DNA of 64,000 bases from JBCBSK01 sp965250105 (GCA_965250105.1 OZ252290.1:2790001-2854000), one strand, 5' to 3'. Shown: positions 45,754 through 55,921, counted from the first letter of the stretch. Notes: generated by a model not told the origin, from the letters alone. Numbers and translations are program-made.

Positions 45754-48700
45754 GCGCCCGTCTCCGGCCGGGCGCGTGCGCCAGTCCCGGCGCCAGTCCC
45801 GGCGCCCGTGTCGCTGTCCGTGTCGCTGTTGGCGCGGATCGTGGCGTCGATGTCGCGCCAGTCGGCGAAGCGCGACAGGTGATCGTAGTCGCTCGCCCGG
45901 TCGCGGAAGGCGACGCGCGGCTTGGCGAGATAGGGCTGATCGGGGTTGTCATAGCGCGCGATGAGCCGGCGCACCCCATCGAGATGACCCGCGACCATCT
46001 CGTCCAGCGTCCCGTCCTCCGGCACGATGTCGACGATCTTGCCGGCCGGCAGTCCACCGGTCAGCTGCACGTAGGCGAGCCTCGCGATCCGGACGCCCGC
46101 CTGATCCGAAACGTCTGCGAAGCCGCCGGCGCGCGCGATCGCCGCTTCAAGCGTCAGTTGCGGCTGGAGGCCGGCGCGCACCGTCTTCGCGGTCGGCGCC
46201 TGGCCGGTCTTGTAGTCGAAGATCGCGAGCCCGCCCGCCCGCAGGACATCGATGCGGTCGGCGCGCGCGGTCAGCCGTATCGTGCCCGCCGGGGCGTCGA
46301 TGTCGAGTTGGCCCGGCGTTTCGACCGCCCCACCTGTCCGCTCGCGGCGCAGCGCCGTCTCCTCGGCGGCGAAGAACCGGGCGATCCGCTTGAGGCGCGG
46401 CAGCCACAGGGCGCGCACTTCCGGCATGTCGTCAAGTGCCGTGAGATGCGGCCGGGCAGCGGCGATCAGATCGTCCGGCGTGACGTCTTCCCGGTCATCG
46501 GGCAGGCCGCGCACCAGGTCGGCGAGAACGTCATGGACGAGGATGCCGCGCTGGGCCGCGTCGGCCGGGGCGTCCACGGGATCGAGCGGCATCAGGTCGA
46601 GAATACGCCGGGCATAGAGCGCGTAAGGGTCGCGGATCAGGGTTTCGACATCGGTGACGCTGAACCGGCGCGGGCGCGCCGCGACGGGCGGGCAGGGCCT
46701 GACCGGGGCCGGCCGCACCCCTTGCGGGACCGTGCCGTCGGGCGCGGACACCGAGAGCCGCCGCGCCCAGGCCAGGACATTGGCCGAGCGCGCTTCCAGC
46801 ATTGCCTGTTGGTCGGGGCCGATGACGGTCGCCAGCCGTTGCAGCCAGCGGGCCGCGACGGTTGGCGCGCCGCCCGATCGCTTGGCGCGCGAGAACACCA
46901 CCTCCCGCGCGGACACCGCCTGCACGATGTCATGGGCGGCGAGGCCGATCTGCCGCTCCGGCAGGCTGAGGCCGAGGGCCGCCCGCATCGGCCGGCTGAG
47001 CCAGGGATCGAGCGGCGGCTCGCTCGGCCAGACTCCCTCGTTCAATCCGCCGAGGATGACGAGGTCGGGGGCCTGCAAGCGCGCTTCGAGCGGCCCCCAG
47101 ATGGCCAGCGGCCCGCCGCCGTCTGGCGGGCGCACGGTGACCGCCTGCAACAGCCGGCCCAGCACCGACGGCCAGGCATCGAGCGGCAGGTCCGGCGCGA
47201 TATCGGTTGTTTCGGCCAAAGCCGCGTGAAGCCCGGCCAGCGCCGCGCCGTCGCGGCCGTCATCGAGCCGTGTCGTGGGCCGTCCGTCTGCCCGGTCGCC
47301 GGCATCGGGATCGGCGGACAGGGTTTCGGCCGCTGTCAGCGTCGCGTCGAGCAAGGCGCGCAGAGGGTAGGGCCGCTTCGGATCGGCGCCCTCGGTGTCG
47401 AGATCGTCGAAGCCGCCGAATGCCGTGACGAGCGTGTCCAGAAGCGCGCGGGCCGCCTCGATATCGGCATCGGCGAGGCGCGTCAGCGCCGGGTGCCGCC
47501 AGGCCGCGCGCGCCGACAGGCGGCGTTCCAGGCTGGTTCTTATGCCGGCGAGGCCGGGTCTTGGACGCGGGCCGCGCAGGGCGAGAAGCTCCAGCGCGGC
47601 GCGGCCATCGCGCGTTGTGCCGCCGGTATCGGTCGCGAACAGAGCATGGCCCGTCAGCGCGGCCAGCCGGTCCGGCGCGTGGCGCGCCGCCGCGGCCTCG
47701 GCGACCAGAAGCAGGAAGGTGCCGGCGGGCAGCGTGGTCAGCGGCCGGCCCGCCGAATCCGGCACGTCGAGCCCCCAGCGCGCCAGTTCGGCGGCGACCC
47801 GCCGCGACAGATTGCGGTCCGGCGTCACCAGGGCCGCCGTCCTGCCGGGCGTTTCGAGCGCCTGGCGCATGAGAAGGGCGATGGCGCGGGCTTCGAGCGC
47901 GTCCGTTTCGGCCGTCAGGCAGGACATGCCGTCGAGCGCCGAATCGATGGTCGCGGTGTCCGGCCTACGGTCGCGCCACAGATCGGTGGTGCGGGCGGGC
48001 CGCATGACCTCGCTGAACAGTTTCTCGCGCGCCTGACCCCATATCGGCGCATGGGTTTGAAGCACGGCGACGTCCTCGCGGGCACAGCCGAGGCGGGTCA
48101 GTAGCTGTTTCAGCCCGAATTGCGGATGTCCGGCATCGGGGGCGGCCGCGTCGTCGATCGCGTCCCAGCCCGCCGCGTCGAGATGGGTGTCGAGGCCGGG
48201 CAGCACGACCGCGCCGTTCGGCAGCCGGCTGACCACGTCCATCAACCTTGCCGTGGCCGGGATCGAGCCCGTCGAGCCCGCCACGATGATCGGTGCGTCG
48301 GGCCGCAGCTCGTCGAACCGGTCCGCTTCCCGCCGGATCATGCGGCTGCGGCGCGCGGCGGGGTCGAGCCTGCCGTGATGGGTGAGATAGGCCGGCCATT
48401 CGCGCACCACGATGTCGAGAAAGCGCAGCGCCACCGTCCAATAGCCGGCATAGGCGTCCGGCACGAGGTCGCCGATCCTGTCGGGCGCCACCTCCTCGAT
48501 GGCGAAGCCATCGAACAGGCGTGCCAGATCATCGGCCAGGTTCAGCGCGTCGGCCGGACCGACCGGCACCAGGAGATGATCGGTTTCTTCGGGAAAGGAC
48601 AGGGTGCGCGCCATGCCCTGGCCGAAGGCGAGGATCATCCGCGTTAGCACCAAGCGGCGCTCCAGCGGCGACATGGCCTGTGGCACCTGTCCGAACGGAT

Positions 48701-49010
48701 CAATCGCGTCGGCGAGGCTGTCGTCGCCATCGGCAAAGGCGGTGAGATCGCCCGCCTCGTCGGCATCGCCGATCGCCTGGATACGCGGCTGGATCGCGGC
48801 GCGATCCTGCGAACGGTCCCGCAACAGGCGCTCGAAAGCCCGCGCCGCGCGGCGATTGGGCAACAGGATCGTCGTGTCGGCGCGCGCGAGCCCGGCCGTC
48901 GGGCCGAAGGTGCCGGCATCGAGATGATCGGCCAGCGTCGTCAGGAACGGCGCCGAGGCCGGTATCGAGAACAGCCGTTTCGGGGCGCGGGCGCCGCTGA
49001 GGCCTGTCAT
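45750..49010 (-). CDS. addB: Double-strand-break repair protein AddB
   Basis: A 1086-residue partner of AddA. The N-terminal half has the degenerate helicase layout of AddB (ILLPNRRAARAFERLL, then VAGSTGSIPATARLM), with LGGLNEGVWP in the middle. The C terminus carries a second PD-(D/E)XK nuclease: LTARADRID and LAIFDYKTGQAP. No cysteine cluster like the Fe-S site of Bacillus AddB was seen around the nuclease. The gene begins eight bases after murU and its ATGA overlaps addA, so the proteins are made from one message. Confidence 0.94.
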   Translation of the reverse strand: MTGLSGARAPKRLFSIPASAPFLTTLADHLDAGTFGPTAGLARADTTILLPNRRAARAFERLLRDRSQDRAAIQPRIQAIGDADEAGDLTAFADGDDSLADAIDPFGQVPQAMSPLERRLVLTRMILAFGQGMARTLSFPEETDHLLVPVGPADALNLADDLARLFDGFAIEEVAPDRIGDLVPDAYAGYWTVALRFLDIVVREWPAYLTHHGRLDPAARRSRMIRREADRFDELRPDAPIIVAGSTGSIPATARLMDVVSRLPNGAVVLPGLDTHLDAAGWDAIDDAAAPDAGHPQFGLKQLLTRLGCAREDVAVLQTHAPIWGQAREKLFSEVMRPARTTDLWRDRRPDTATIDSALDGMSCLTAETDALEARAIALLMRQALETPGRTAALVTPDRNLSRRVAAELARWGLDVPDSAGRPLTTLPAGTFLLLVAEAAAARHAPDRLAALTGHALFATDTGGTTRDGRAALELLALRGPRPRPGLAGIRTSLERRLSARAAWRHPALTRLADADIEAARALLDTLVTAFGGFDDLDTEGADPKRPYPLRALLDATLTAAETLSADPDAGDRADGRPTTRLDDGRDGAALAGLHAALAETTDIAPDLPLDAWPSVLGRLLQAVTVRPPDGGGPLAIWGPLEARLQAPDLVILGGLNEGVWPSEPPLDPWLSRPMRAALGLSLPERQIGLAAHDIVQAVSAREVVFSRAKRSGGAPTVAARWLQRLATVIGPDQQAMLEARSANVLAWARRLSVSAPDGTVPQGVRPAPVRPCPPVAARPRRFSVTDVETLIRDPYALYARRILDLMPLDPVDAPADAAQRGILVHDVLADLVRGLPDDREDVTPDDLIAAARPHLTALDDMPEVRALWLPRLKRIARFFAAEETALRRERTGGAVETPGQLDIDAPAGTIRLTARADRIDVLRAGGLAIFDYKTGQAPTAKTVRAGLQPQLTLEAAIARAGGFADVSDQAGVRIARLAYVQLTGGLPAGKIVDIVPEDGTLDEMVAGHLDGVRRLIARYDNPDQPYLAKPRVAFRDRASDYDHLSRFADWRDIDATIRANSDTDSDTGAGTGAGTGARARPETGA

Positions 49011-49018
49011 CGGAGCGG

Positions 49019-49759
49019 TCAGGTCACGCTTTCGAGCAGCGCGGTTTCGGCCAGCGCGATGCTGGCCGGCGTGCCGACATGGAGCGACAGCCCGTCGAGC
49101 CGGATGCCGTAGAGCCGCTCGCGCTCGATGGCGCGGTCGAACAACAGGTTGAGCGAGAACGCGCCGTCGGGCGTATCGGCGAAGATTTCCGGGGACATCA
49201 GCGCGACGCCGATGAAGACGAAAGGCGCGATCTCGCCGTCGAGGCGGCGGACCAGCCGGCCGTCCGGGTCCATGTGAAAGTCGCCACGCCCGTCATAGCC
49301 GGTGCTGGTCACGCTCGACGACACGGCGAGCAGGAGGTCCATGGCGTCGGGATCGAAGCGCGCGCGCATCGTGTCGAGAAGCGGGCGCGGGCCCTCGACC
49401 CAGATGGCGTCGGAATTGATCGAGAAGAACGGCGCCGGGCCCAGCAGGGCAAGCGCCTTCTTGATGCCGCCGCCGGTTTCGAGGAGTTCCGCCCGCTCGT
49501 CGGACAGAACGATCTCGGGGGTCTTGCGTGCCGCGAGATGCGTTTCGAGCTGATCGGCGAGATGGTGCAGATTGACCACCGTCTGCCGGACGTCGGACGC
49601 GGCCAGGCGGTCGAGCACATGGTCGATGAGCGGCCGGCCAGCGACCTCGACCAAGGGTTTCGGGCAGGTATCGGTCAACGGCCGCATCCGGGTGCCGAGC
49701 CCCGCCGCGAGCACCATCGCATGCTGTCCCGTCGTCAATTCCGCGCGCGCACCGGTCAT
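49019..49759 (-). CDS. murU: Nucleotidyltransferase, likely MurU (N-acetylmuramate-1-phosphate uridylyltransferase)
   Basis: A 246-residue sugar-phosphate nucleotidyltransferase. The N-terminal signature is AMVLAAGLGTRMRPLTDTCPKPLVEVAGRPLIDHVLDRL, with the GxGTRxxPxTxxxPK motif for nucleotide binding, then FFSINSDAIWVEGP, where Asp binds metal. It could equally be called a mannose-1-phosphate guanylyltransferase by general similarity. I favour MurU because the gene upstream contains an AmgK-like kinase: in Pseudomonas AmgK phosphorylates MurNAc and MurU makes UDP-MurNAc, a wall-recycling bypass. It lies 56 bases after that gene and eight before addB. Confidence 0.8.
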   Translation of the reverse strand: MTGARAELTTGQHAMVLAAGLGTRMRPLTDTCPKPLVEVAGRPLIDHVLDRLAASDVRQTVVNLHHLADQLETHLAARKTPEIVLSDERAELLETGGGIKKALALLGPAPFFSINSDAIWVEGPRPLLDTMRARFDPDAMDLLLAVSSSVTSTGYDGRGDFHMDPDGRLVRRLDGEIAPFVFIGVALMSPEIFADTPDGAFSLNLLFDRAIERERLYGIRLDGLSLHVGTPASIALAETALLESVT

Positions 49760-49815
49760 CGCCGATCCTTCTCGATCCTTGAGCGCCTCGACTCCCGACG
49801 CTTCGCATAGGCCGG

Positions 49816-51402
49816 TTAGTCGGGAACGACAAGCCGTGGCAGCCAGGTCTCGCTCCAGTCGCGCAAGGGGGCGCAGGCCGGGTGCGCCAGCGCCGTCCGC
49901 ATATAGCCGAGAATGCGCGGCAGATGTGCCAGATAGCCCGGTTTGCCGTCGCGTTGGGCGAGCCGCACGAAGATGCCGAGGATCTTGGCGTTGCGCTGCG
50001 CCGACAGTATGGCGAGATCGCGCTGGACGACCGCTTCGTCAACGGCAAGGCCGAGCTCCGCCAGGGCGCGGAGATAGCTATCCGTGACGGCCGCGCTCAG
50101 TTCCGCCGGCATGTCGACACGGGCATCGAAGGTGAGCGAGGCGAGATCGTAGCCGGCCGGGCCGTGGAGGGCGTCCTGAAAGTCGATGAGCCCGATCCGC
50201 TCGGTGCCGCCGGCACGCGGCCGCCAGATCAGGTTCGGCGAGTGATAGTCGCGCAAGACCCAGGTGCGCGCCCAGAAGGCGGGCACATCGTCGGTGGGCC
50301 GCTGGACCGGCGCGACCATTTCGCCGACCGCCGCGCGAAACGCCGTGACAGCCTCGTCGGGGAGCGGCGCGCCAAGCGCATGCGGCGCATACCAGTCGGC
50401 GAGAAGGCCGGCTTCGGCGACCATCACATCGGTCGAATAGTCCGGCAGGACATGGACATCGTCCCCCTCGACCGGCAGATCCGGTCGGCGGTCCTCGGCA
50501 TGCAGCACCGCCAGAACCTCGGCCGCCGCGATATAGCCGTCGGTGACGGGCTTGCCGCCGGAGGCGATCGTGTCGGCACCGAGATCGTCGACGAGCAGGA
50601 AGCCATGCGCCATGTCGGCGGCAAGGATGCGGGGGGCTGAAAGCCCGACCCGCGACAGCCCGTTGGCGACGGCGACGAAGGGGCGGATGTCCTCGGCGAG
50701 ATGCACCTGGCGGCTGTAGGACGGCGCGCCGGCCAGACCGGGATCGTGGCGCGCCGGCGCGTCCATCAGGATCGCCGACCGGCCATTGGCCGACAGTTTT
50801 TCATAGCGCCGCATCGACGCATCGCCTTGCAGAAGCGCGCGATGCGCGGCGCCCCAGCCGGCGCGGTCGAGAAACCCGGTCAGGTGCATGGCGCGGTCGA
50901 GCCGCGCGCGCCAGCCGCTGCCGGGCCCCAGCGCTACCGCGCGGCCGCCAGCTGCATCGTCCCGCAACATAATCGACAGCGTCGCGTCGGTGGCTGGCAC
51001 CTCGCCGCGCTCGGGCCATTCAGCGATCAGGATCGCGCCGTCGTCGATCTCGTCGAGGCCGAGTTCGGCGGTCTCGGACGGATCGCCAAGCCGGTAGAAA
51101 TCGGCATGCAACAGCCGCCGGTCCGTCGGCAAGTCGTAGGTCTGCACCAGCGTGAAGGTCGGGCTCGGCACGATCAGCGCCGGATCATGCGCCAGCGCGC
51201 GGATCAGCGCGCGGGCGAAGGTCGTCTTGCCGGCGCCCAGATCGCCCGACAGCAGCAGGCAGTCGCCGGGCATGACGACGCCGGCCAGCGCGTCGGCCAG
51301 GGCTTCTGTGGCATGCGGTGTCGGCAGGTCGAGCGCGATGCCGGCGGCATGGGGTTCGGGTGCCGCTGGTACCTGTTCCGGATATGTGTCTTGCGCTGTC
51401 AT
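49816..51402 (-). CDS. Fusion of TsaE (t6A37 tRNA modification ATPase) and AmgK-like sugar kinase
   Basis: A 528-residue two-domain protein. Residues ~20-165 are TsaE, with the P-loop LSGDLGAGKTTFARALIRAL, SPTFTLVQTYD, and HADFYRLGDPSETAELGLDE, which supports the TsaBD complex that puts threonylcarbamoyl on A37 of tRNAs. Residues ~185-528 are an aminoglycoside-phosphotransferase fold (AmgK-like): GDASMRRYEKL, LVDDLGADT, the catalytic loop WVLRDYHSPNLIWR and the metal-binding LIDFQDALHGPAGYDL. This fusion is common in Hyphomicrobiales. The two activities are unrelated, so the fusion probably reflects gene order rather than one pathway. It starts 15 bases after divL. Confidence 0.9.
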   Translation of the reverse strand: MTAQDTYPEQVPAAPEPHAAGIALDLPTPHATEALADALAGVVMPGDCLLLSGDLGAGKTTFARALIRALAHDPALIVPSPTFTLVQTYDLPTDRRLLHADFYRLGDPSETAELGLDEIDDGAILIAEWPERGEVPATDATLSIMLRDDAAGGRAVALGPGSGWRARLDRAMHLTGFLDRAGWGAAHRALLQGDASMRRYEKLSANGRSAILMDAPARHDPGLAGAPSYSRQVHLAEDIRPFVAVANGLSRVGLSAPRILAADMAHGFLLVDDLGADTIASGGKPVTDGYIAAAEVLAVLHAEDRRPDLPVEGDDVHVLPDYSTDVMVAEAGLLADWYAPHALGAPLPDEAVTAFRAAVGEMVAPVQRPTDDVPAFWARTWVLRDYHSPNLIWRPRAGGTERIGLIDFQDALHGPAGYDLASLTFDARVDMPAELSAAVTDSYLRALAELGLAVDEAVVQRDLAILSAQRNAKILGIFVRLAQRDGKPGYLAHLPRILGYMRTALAHPACAPLRDWSETWLPRLVVPD

Positions 51403-51417
51403 GTCCGGCGACAGGGG

Positions 51418-53961
51418 TCAGGCGTCCGCGCCGGGCGCGGCCGCCGATGCCGGGACGGGCAGGGCTTGTGGCGGCGTGTCGTCGGCTGTCGCGGGATCCC
51501 CCGGTAGGGCATCCGGTTCCCGGGCGACGGGCAGCCGGCAGCACACCTCGGTGCCGCGACCAGGTTCCGACGTCAGATCGACGCTGCCGCCATGCAGTTC
51601 GATCAGGCTGCGGGCGATATTGAGGCCGAGGCCCGGTCCGCGATGGTCGGTGCCGCCGGCATCGCTCTGGAAGCGCTCGAACACCTCCTTGAGGCGTTCC
51701 GGCGCGATGCCGCGCCCCTCGTCGCGCACCGTCACGTCGATATGGTCGTCGGTCGCGCGCGCCGCGACGGTGACGCTCTGGCCCGATTCCGAAAAGCCGA
51801 TCGCATTCGACAACAGGTTGAACAGGACCTGCCGCAGGCGCTTTTCGTCGGCCTCGATGGGGCCGACATCGTCGGCGACGTCGACGACGAGGCGTATGCC
51901 TTGTTCGTCGAGCCGGTCGCGCAGGCCCTCGGCGGCGCCGGCGATCACCGCGCGGATGTCGACCTCGGCGATGTCGAGCTCCATCACGCCGGCATCGATG
52001 GTGGCGAGGTCGAGAATGTCGTTGATGATGGCGAGCAGCGCGCTCGAGGACGACAGGATATAGCCGGTATATTCGCGCTGGCGCGCATCGAGCGGCCCGC
52101 TGCCGGGGTCGCTCAGAAGCTGGGCGAAGCCGATGATATTGGTCAGCGGCGAGCGCAGTTCATAGGAAACCTTGTGCACGAAGTCGTTCTTGATCTGGGC
52201 GGCCCGCAACAGCGCGTCATTGCTGTCGCGCAGGGCCCGCTCGACGCGCCGGGAATCGGTGACATCGGCGAAGATGACGAGCGTGCCGCCATCGGGCAGC
52301 GGCACCGTCGACATGTCGACCGCCATGCCGTCCTGGCGTTCGATGGAGGCCTTGAACGGCCGGCGCGCATCGGCGAGCCCCGTGACGGCGTTTCTCAACC
52401 GACCCCAGAGATCGGGATCGTCATGGAACACCGCGCATTGGGTGGTGACGTCGTCAACATGGGGCCGGTTGGCGAGCGCGCGCTCGTCGAGCACCCAATG
52501 CAACTGGAAGGTCGGGTTGTGCAGCTTAAGCCGGCCGTCGGAGCCGAACACCACGATGCCTTCGAGCAGGCTGTCGATCGTTTCGCGCTGCACCCGCGAC
52601 AGCGCCACGAAACGGGTCTGCAGGTCGATGCTCTCGGTGACGTTCTCGAACAGATAGATCAGCCCGCCATCGGGCTGCGGGTCGGCGATGACACGCAGCG
52701 TGCGCCCGTCGGGGAGGTGCCATTGCGCGTCGCGTGCTTCGGCGGTCGTGTTGCGGAACACCACTTCCTCGCGCCAGTCGCGATAGTTGCGCGAGACTTC
52801 CGGTAGCCGCCCCGCCGCGCGGATCTGATCGAGCACCTCGCCGAAATCCGGCCGGTCCGACAGAACGGCCGGATCGAGCTGCCAGAGATCGAGGAAGGCG
52901 GGGTTGAAGAAGACCAGTCGGCGCGCGGCGTCGAGGGCGGCCACGCCGGTCTTGAGCTGGGCCAGCGTATGGCTGTGCGCGGCTTCCAGCGAGGCGAGCG
53001 CGCGCTGGGCTTCGTCGAGTTCGTCGACATCGCGGGCGACATAGCCGGTGCCGCGCCCGGCGCGGAACGCCTGCACCCTGTAACGGCGCACCTCGCGGGC
53101 GGTCGGCAGCGTCATGATGCCGAGATCGCCCATCGCCGCGTCGTCGGCCGGCGCGGCGCCGGGAATGAGCTGGTCGTTCTCGCCGACCAGGGAAGCGGCC
53201 GCCTCGCGCCCGAGCGCGCGCGCATAGGCCGCATTGGCGTAGACGATGCGGCTGTCGTCGTCGACGATCCAGACGGGACAGTCGACGCCGTCGCTGATCG
53301 CCGCGAAATCCGTGGCGATGCGCTTGAGATCGGTGTTCTCGGCCCTGAGATGCGCGCTTTCCATCTGCGGCGTGTCGACATCGCGCAGCCGCAGCGACAC
53401 CTGGCCGCCGCCGGCGCGGCCGACAGCCGCGACATAGCCGCCGGTCTTGCCGCGCAAGGCGAGGTCGAAGCCCGCGCCCTGGTCGCGCAGTTGCGCGACG
53501 GCGGCTTCGAGATCGCGCGCCGAGCCCGCGTCCAGCCAGCGTCCGAAGGCCAGAACGTCGGATTGTTGGGCGGGCACCGTGCCGCCCGACGCGGGCGCCA
53601 GATGTAGCGTCGGGCGACCGCCATCGGCCGGCCAGATCACGAGCGCCTGGGCATCGGCCCGGATCAGCGCTTCGGCCTGGTCGAGACGCGCCCTGAGATC
53701 GCGCCGCTCGCTGCCCGCCGCCCGCCGGACGTCGGCCAGCCGCTCGCGGGCGCGCACCAACATGACCGACGCCAGCGTGGCGAAGGCGACGACACCGAGA
53801 ACCGCGGCCAGAAGGGCAAGTTGTTCGACGGAGATGTCCGACAACATGTCGGCCATCGGCGCGGCGGCGTCCTGCGCGCGTGCCGGCATGGCGGTGGCGA
53901 GAAGCGCCGCCGACATCACGCCGCCTGTCAAAGCCCTATCTCGCCCCCTCGGCCGCGCCAT
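51418..53961 (-). CDS. divL: DivL-like cell-cycle kinase with tyrosine at the phospho-acceptor site
   Basis: An 847-residue sensor-kinase-type protein. An export-like N terminus (LLATAMPARAQ) and one membrane segment (LALLAAVLGVVAFATLASVML, ~45-66) lead to three PAS-like regions near 215, 350 and 470 (CPVWIVDDDSRIVYANAAYA; TGVAALDAARRLVFFNPAFL; EGIVVFGSDGRLKLHNPTF). The dimerisation helix reads FVHKVSYELRSPLTNI: the codon at 52162-52164 is TAT, so residue 600 is Tyr where kinases have His. The ATPase part is complete (NLLSNAIGFS, DEGRGI, GPGLGL). Caulobacter DivL has the same replacement and acts as a regulator of CckA. The start at 53961 gives the signal-like N terminus. It heads the tsaE-amgK/murU/addBA run. 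Confidence 0.88.
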   Translation of the reverse strand: MARPRGRDRALTGGVMSAALLATAMPARAQDAAAPMADMLSDISVEQLALLAAVLGVVAFATLASVMLVRARERLADVRRAAGSERRDLRARLDQAEALIRADAQALVIWPADGGRPTLHLAPASGGTVPAQQSDVLAFGRWLDAGSARDLEAAVAQLRDQGAGFDLALRGKTGGYVAAVGRAGGGQVSLRLRDVDTPQMESAHLRAENTDLKRIATDFAAISDGVDCPVWIVDDDSRIVYANAAYARALGREAAASLVGENDQLIPGAAPADDAAMGDLGIMTLPTAREVRRYRVQAFRAGRGTGYVARDVDELDEAQRALASLEAAHSHTLAQLKTGVAALDAARRLVFFNPAFLDLWQLDPAVLSDRPDFGEVLDQIRAAGRLPEVSRNYRDWREEVVFRNTTAEARDAQWHLPDGRTLRVIADPQPDGGLIYLFENVTESIDLQTRFVALSRVQRETIDSLLEGIVVFGSDGRLKLHNPTFQLHWVLDERALANRPHVDDVTTQCAVFHDDPDLWGRLRNAVTGLADARRPFKASIERQDGMAVDMSTVPLPDGGTLVIFADVTDSRRVERALRDSNDALLRAAQIKNDFVHKVSYELRSPLTNIIGFAQLLSDPGSGPLDARQREYTGYILSSSSALLAIINDILDLATIDAGVMELDIAEVDIRAVIAGAAEGLRDRLDEQGIRLVVDVADDVGPIEADEKRLRQVLFNLLSNAIGFSESGQSVTVAARATDDHIDVTVRDEGRGIAPERLKEVFERFQSDAGGTDHRGPGLGLNIARSLIELHGGSVDLTSEPGRGTEVCCRLPVAREPDALPGDPATADDTPPQALPVPASAAAPGADA

Positions 53962-54297
53962 GGAGCCTACCGTGTGTCCGGGCTTGGTGCGTGGGAGGTG
54001 TGGCGGGCCCGCGGGCCGCGTCGCCGCCCTGCCGATGCGCGGCGGTCGAGCCGGGTGACATCTCCGAACACGCAAGGCCCCGAACACATGATGGCGATGT
54101 CTCCTCAGGCAGGCGACGCCGAATCACGTCAATCTAACCGCAAATCCCGGGCAGGAACACAGTCCGCGCCGGACTTATTCACGATGGCGCGGCGGGGTTC
54201 GGCGTGGTCGAGGCCAAGTATGGGACGGCCATATAGTGGATGCCCCCCGGCGGCCATGTGCCGCCGAGGTTTGGCAAGGGGATCGGCTGCCGTGCGA
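53962..54297. other. Intergenic region between ahcY and divL
   Basis: No gene is supported in these 336 bases. It contains the probable ahcY transcript end near 54248-54266 and presumably the divL promoter, of which no clear -35/-10 pair was identified. Confidence 0.5.
54248..54266 (-). terminator. Hairpin downstream of ahcY
   Basis: Seven-base perfect arms CGGCGGC (54248-54254) and GCCGCCG (54260-54266) with a five-base loop, about 32 bases after the ahcY stop on the minus strand. No T-run follows, so termination strength is uncertain. Confidence 0.45.
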
Positions 54298-55698
54298 TCA
54301 GTAGCGGTAGTGGTCGGGCTTGAACGGCCCGTCGGCCTGAACGCCGATATAGCGCGCCTGATCGTCCGACAGCTTGGTCAGCTTCACGCCGAGCTTTTCG
54401 AGATGCAGTTCGGCGACGCGCTCGTCGAGATGTTTGGGCAGGGTATAGACCTTCTTGTCGTAGGAGGTGTGGTGCTTCCACAATTCGAGCTGGGCCAGCG
54501 TCTGATTGGTGAAGGACGCGCTCATCACGAAGCTCGGATGCCCCGTCGCATTGCCGAGATTGACCAGCCGGCCCTCCGACAGGACGATGATCGCCTTCTC
54601 GTCGGGGAACTCGACGTGATGCACCTGTGGCTTGATCTCGGTCCATTTGAAGTTCTTCAGCGCGGCGATCTGAATCTCGCTGTCGAAATGGCCGATATTG
54701 CAGACGATGGCATTGTGCTTCATCGCCCGCATATGATCGACGGTGATGACGTCCTTGTTGCCGGTCGCGGTGACGAAGATGTCGGCGGTTTCGGCGACGT
54801 CCTCGATCGTCTGCACCTCGTAGCCTTCCATGGCCGCCTGCAGCGCGCAGATCGGATCGACCTCGGTGACGATCACCCGCGCCCCGCCATTACGCAGGCT
54901 CGCCGCCGACCCCTTGCCGACATCGCCATAGCCGCACACCACGGCCACTTTGCCAGCCAGCATGACGTCGGTGGCCCGGCGAACGGCGTCGACCAGGCTC
55001 TCGCGGCAACCATAGAGATTGTCGAATTTCGACTTGGTGACGGAATCGTTGACATTGATCGCGGGGAACGGCAGCCGACCCTGGCTGGCGAGCTGATAGA
55101 GCCGGTTGACGCCGGTCGTGGTTTCCTCAGACACGCCGAGCAGATTGGCCTTGACTTTGGAGAACCAGCCCGGCTTTTCGGCGAGCCGCGTCTTGATCGA
55201 CGCAAACATCGCCTCCTCTTCCTCGTTTGACGGCGCGTCGAGAACGCTTGGATCGCGCTCGGCGTCGGCACCGAGGATGATCAGCATGGTCGCGTCACCC
55301 CCGTCATCGAGGATGAGATTGGGCGCGCCTCCGTCGTGCCAATCGAAGATGCGGTGCACATAATCCCAGTATTCGTCGAGCGTTTCGCCCTTATAGGCGA
55401 AGACCGGCACGCCCGACGCGGCGATAGCGGCGGCGGCGTGGTCCTGTGTCGAGAAGATGTTGCACGACGCCCAGCGCACCTCGGCGCCGAGGGCTGTCAG
55501 CGTTTCGATCAGCACCGCCGTCTGGATGGTCATGTGCAGACAGCCGGCGACGCGCGCGCCCTTGAGCGGCTTCTGGTCGGCGAACTCGTCGCGCAGCGCC
55601 ATAAGACCGGGCATCTCATGTTCGGCGAGCTCGATTTCCTTGCGGCCGAAATCGGCCAGGCTGATATCCTTGACGATGTAATCGGTCGCGGCGGTCAT
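54298..55698 (-). CDS. ahcY: S-adenosylhomocysteine hydrolase
   Basis: A 466-residue NAD-dependent cytoplasmic enzyme that splits S-adenosylhomocysteine into adenosine and homocysteine, keeping methylation reactions running. It shows [65 protein letters not shown] with the catalytic Lys, [25 protein letters not shown] (NAD-binding fold, ~250), and the C-terminal PFKPDHYRY with the Lys and Tyr that reach the partner subunit. The start at 55698 (MTAATDYIV) is two codons after an in-frame ATG. Length is typical of the bacterial long form. Proximity to divL and ChvG/I is conserved in the order. Confidence 0.97.
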   Translation of the reverse strand: MTAATDYIVKDISLADFGRKEIELAEHEMPGLMALRDEFADQKPLKGARVAGCLHMTIQTAVLIETLTALGAEVRWASCNIFSTQDHAAAAIAASGVPVFAYKGETLDEYWDYVHRIFDWHDGGAPNLILDDGGDATMLIILGADAERDPSVLDAPSNEEEEAMFASIKTRLAEKPGWFSKVKANLLGVSEETTTGVNRLYQLASQGRLPFPAINVNDSVTKSKFDNLYGCRESLVDAVRRATDVMLAGKVAVVCGYGDVGKGSAASLRNGGARVIVTEVDPICALQAAMEGYEVQTIEDVAETADIFVTATGNKDVITVDHMRAMKHNAIVCNIGHFDSEIQIAALKNFKWTEIKPQVHHVEFPDEKAIIVLSEGRLVNLGNATGHPSFVMSASFTNQTLAQLELWKHHTSYDKKVYTLPKHLDERVAELHLEKLGVKLTKLSDDQARYIGVQADGPFKPDHYRY

Positions 55699-55921
55699 GG
55701 GCATGTCCTTTCAGGATCGGCGTTCAGGGTGCGCGGTCGCGGCCGGCGCTCGGGATGGACGCTCGGGATCGGCGCCTGGAACCGGCCGTCAGGGCCGGGC
55801 ACGCATCACATCGCCGTCATACGCGGCATTTGCCGGGACCGATTAGCAAGGCTTGACAGATCCGGCAACGGCGCCGCTACAACCAGGCTCGGCCGCGCGC
55901 TCGGCGGCGGGGAGGCGTTTC

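Noticed and set aside
45588..48104. 838-codon plus-strand frame opposite addB
   Set aside because: Antisense shadow of addB: no family motifs and biased composition. Long plus-strand frames opposite divL and ahcY (51592-52806, 53821-55230) were rejected for the same reason.
55699..55921. Possible S-adenosylhomocysteine riboswitch before ahcY
   Set aside because: The conserved core of the SAH aptamer was not found; only unrelated GCTCGGGAT near-repeats are present.
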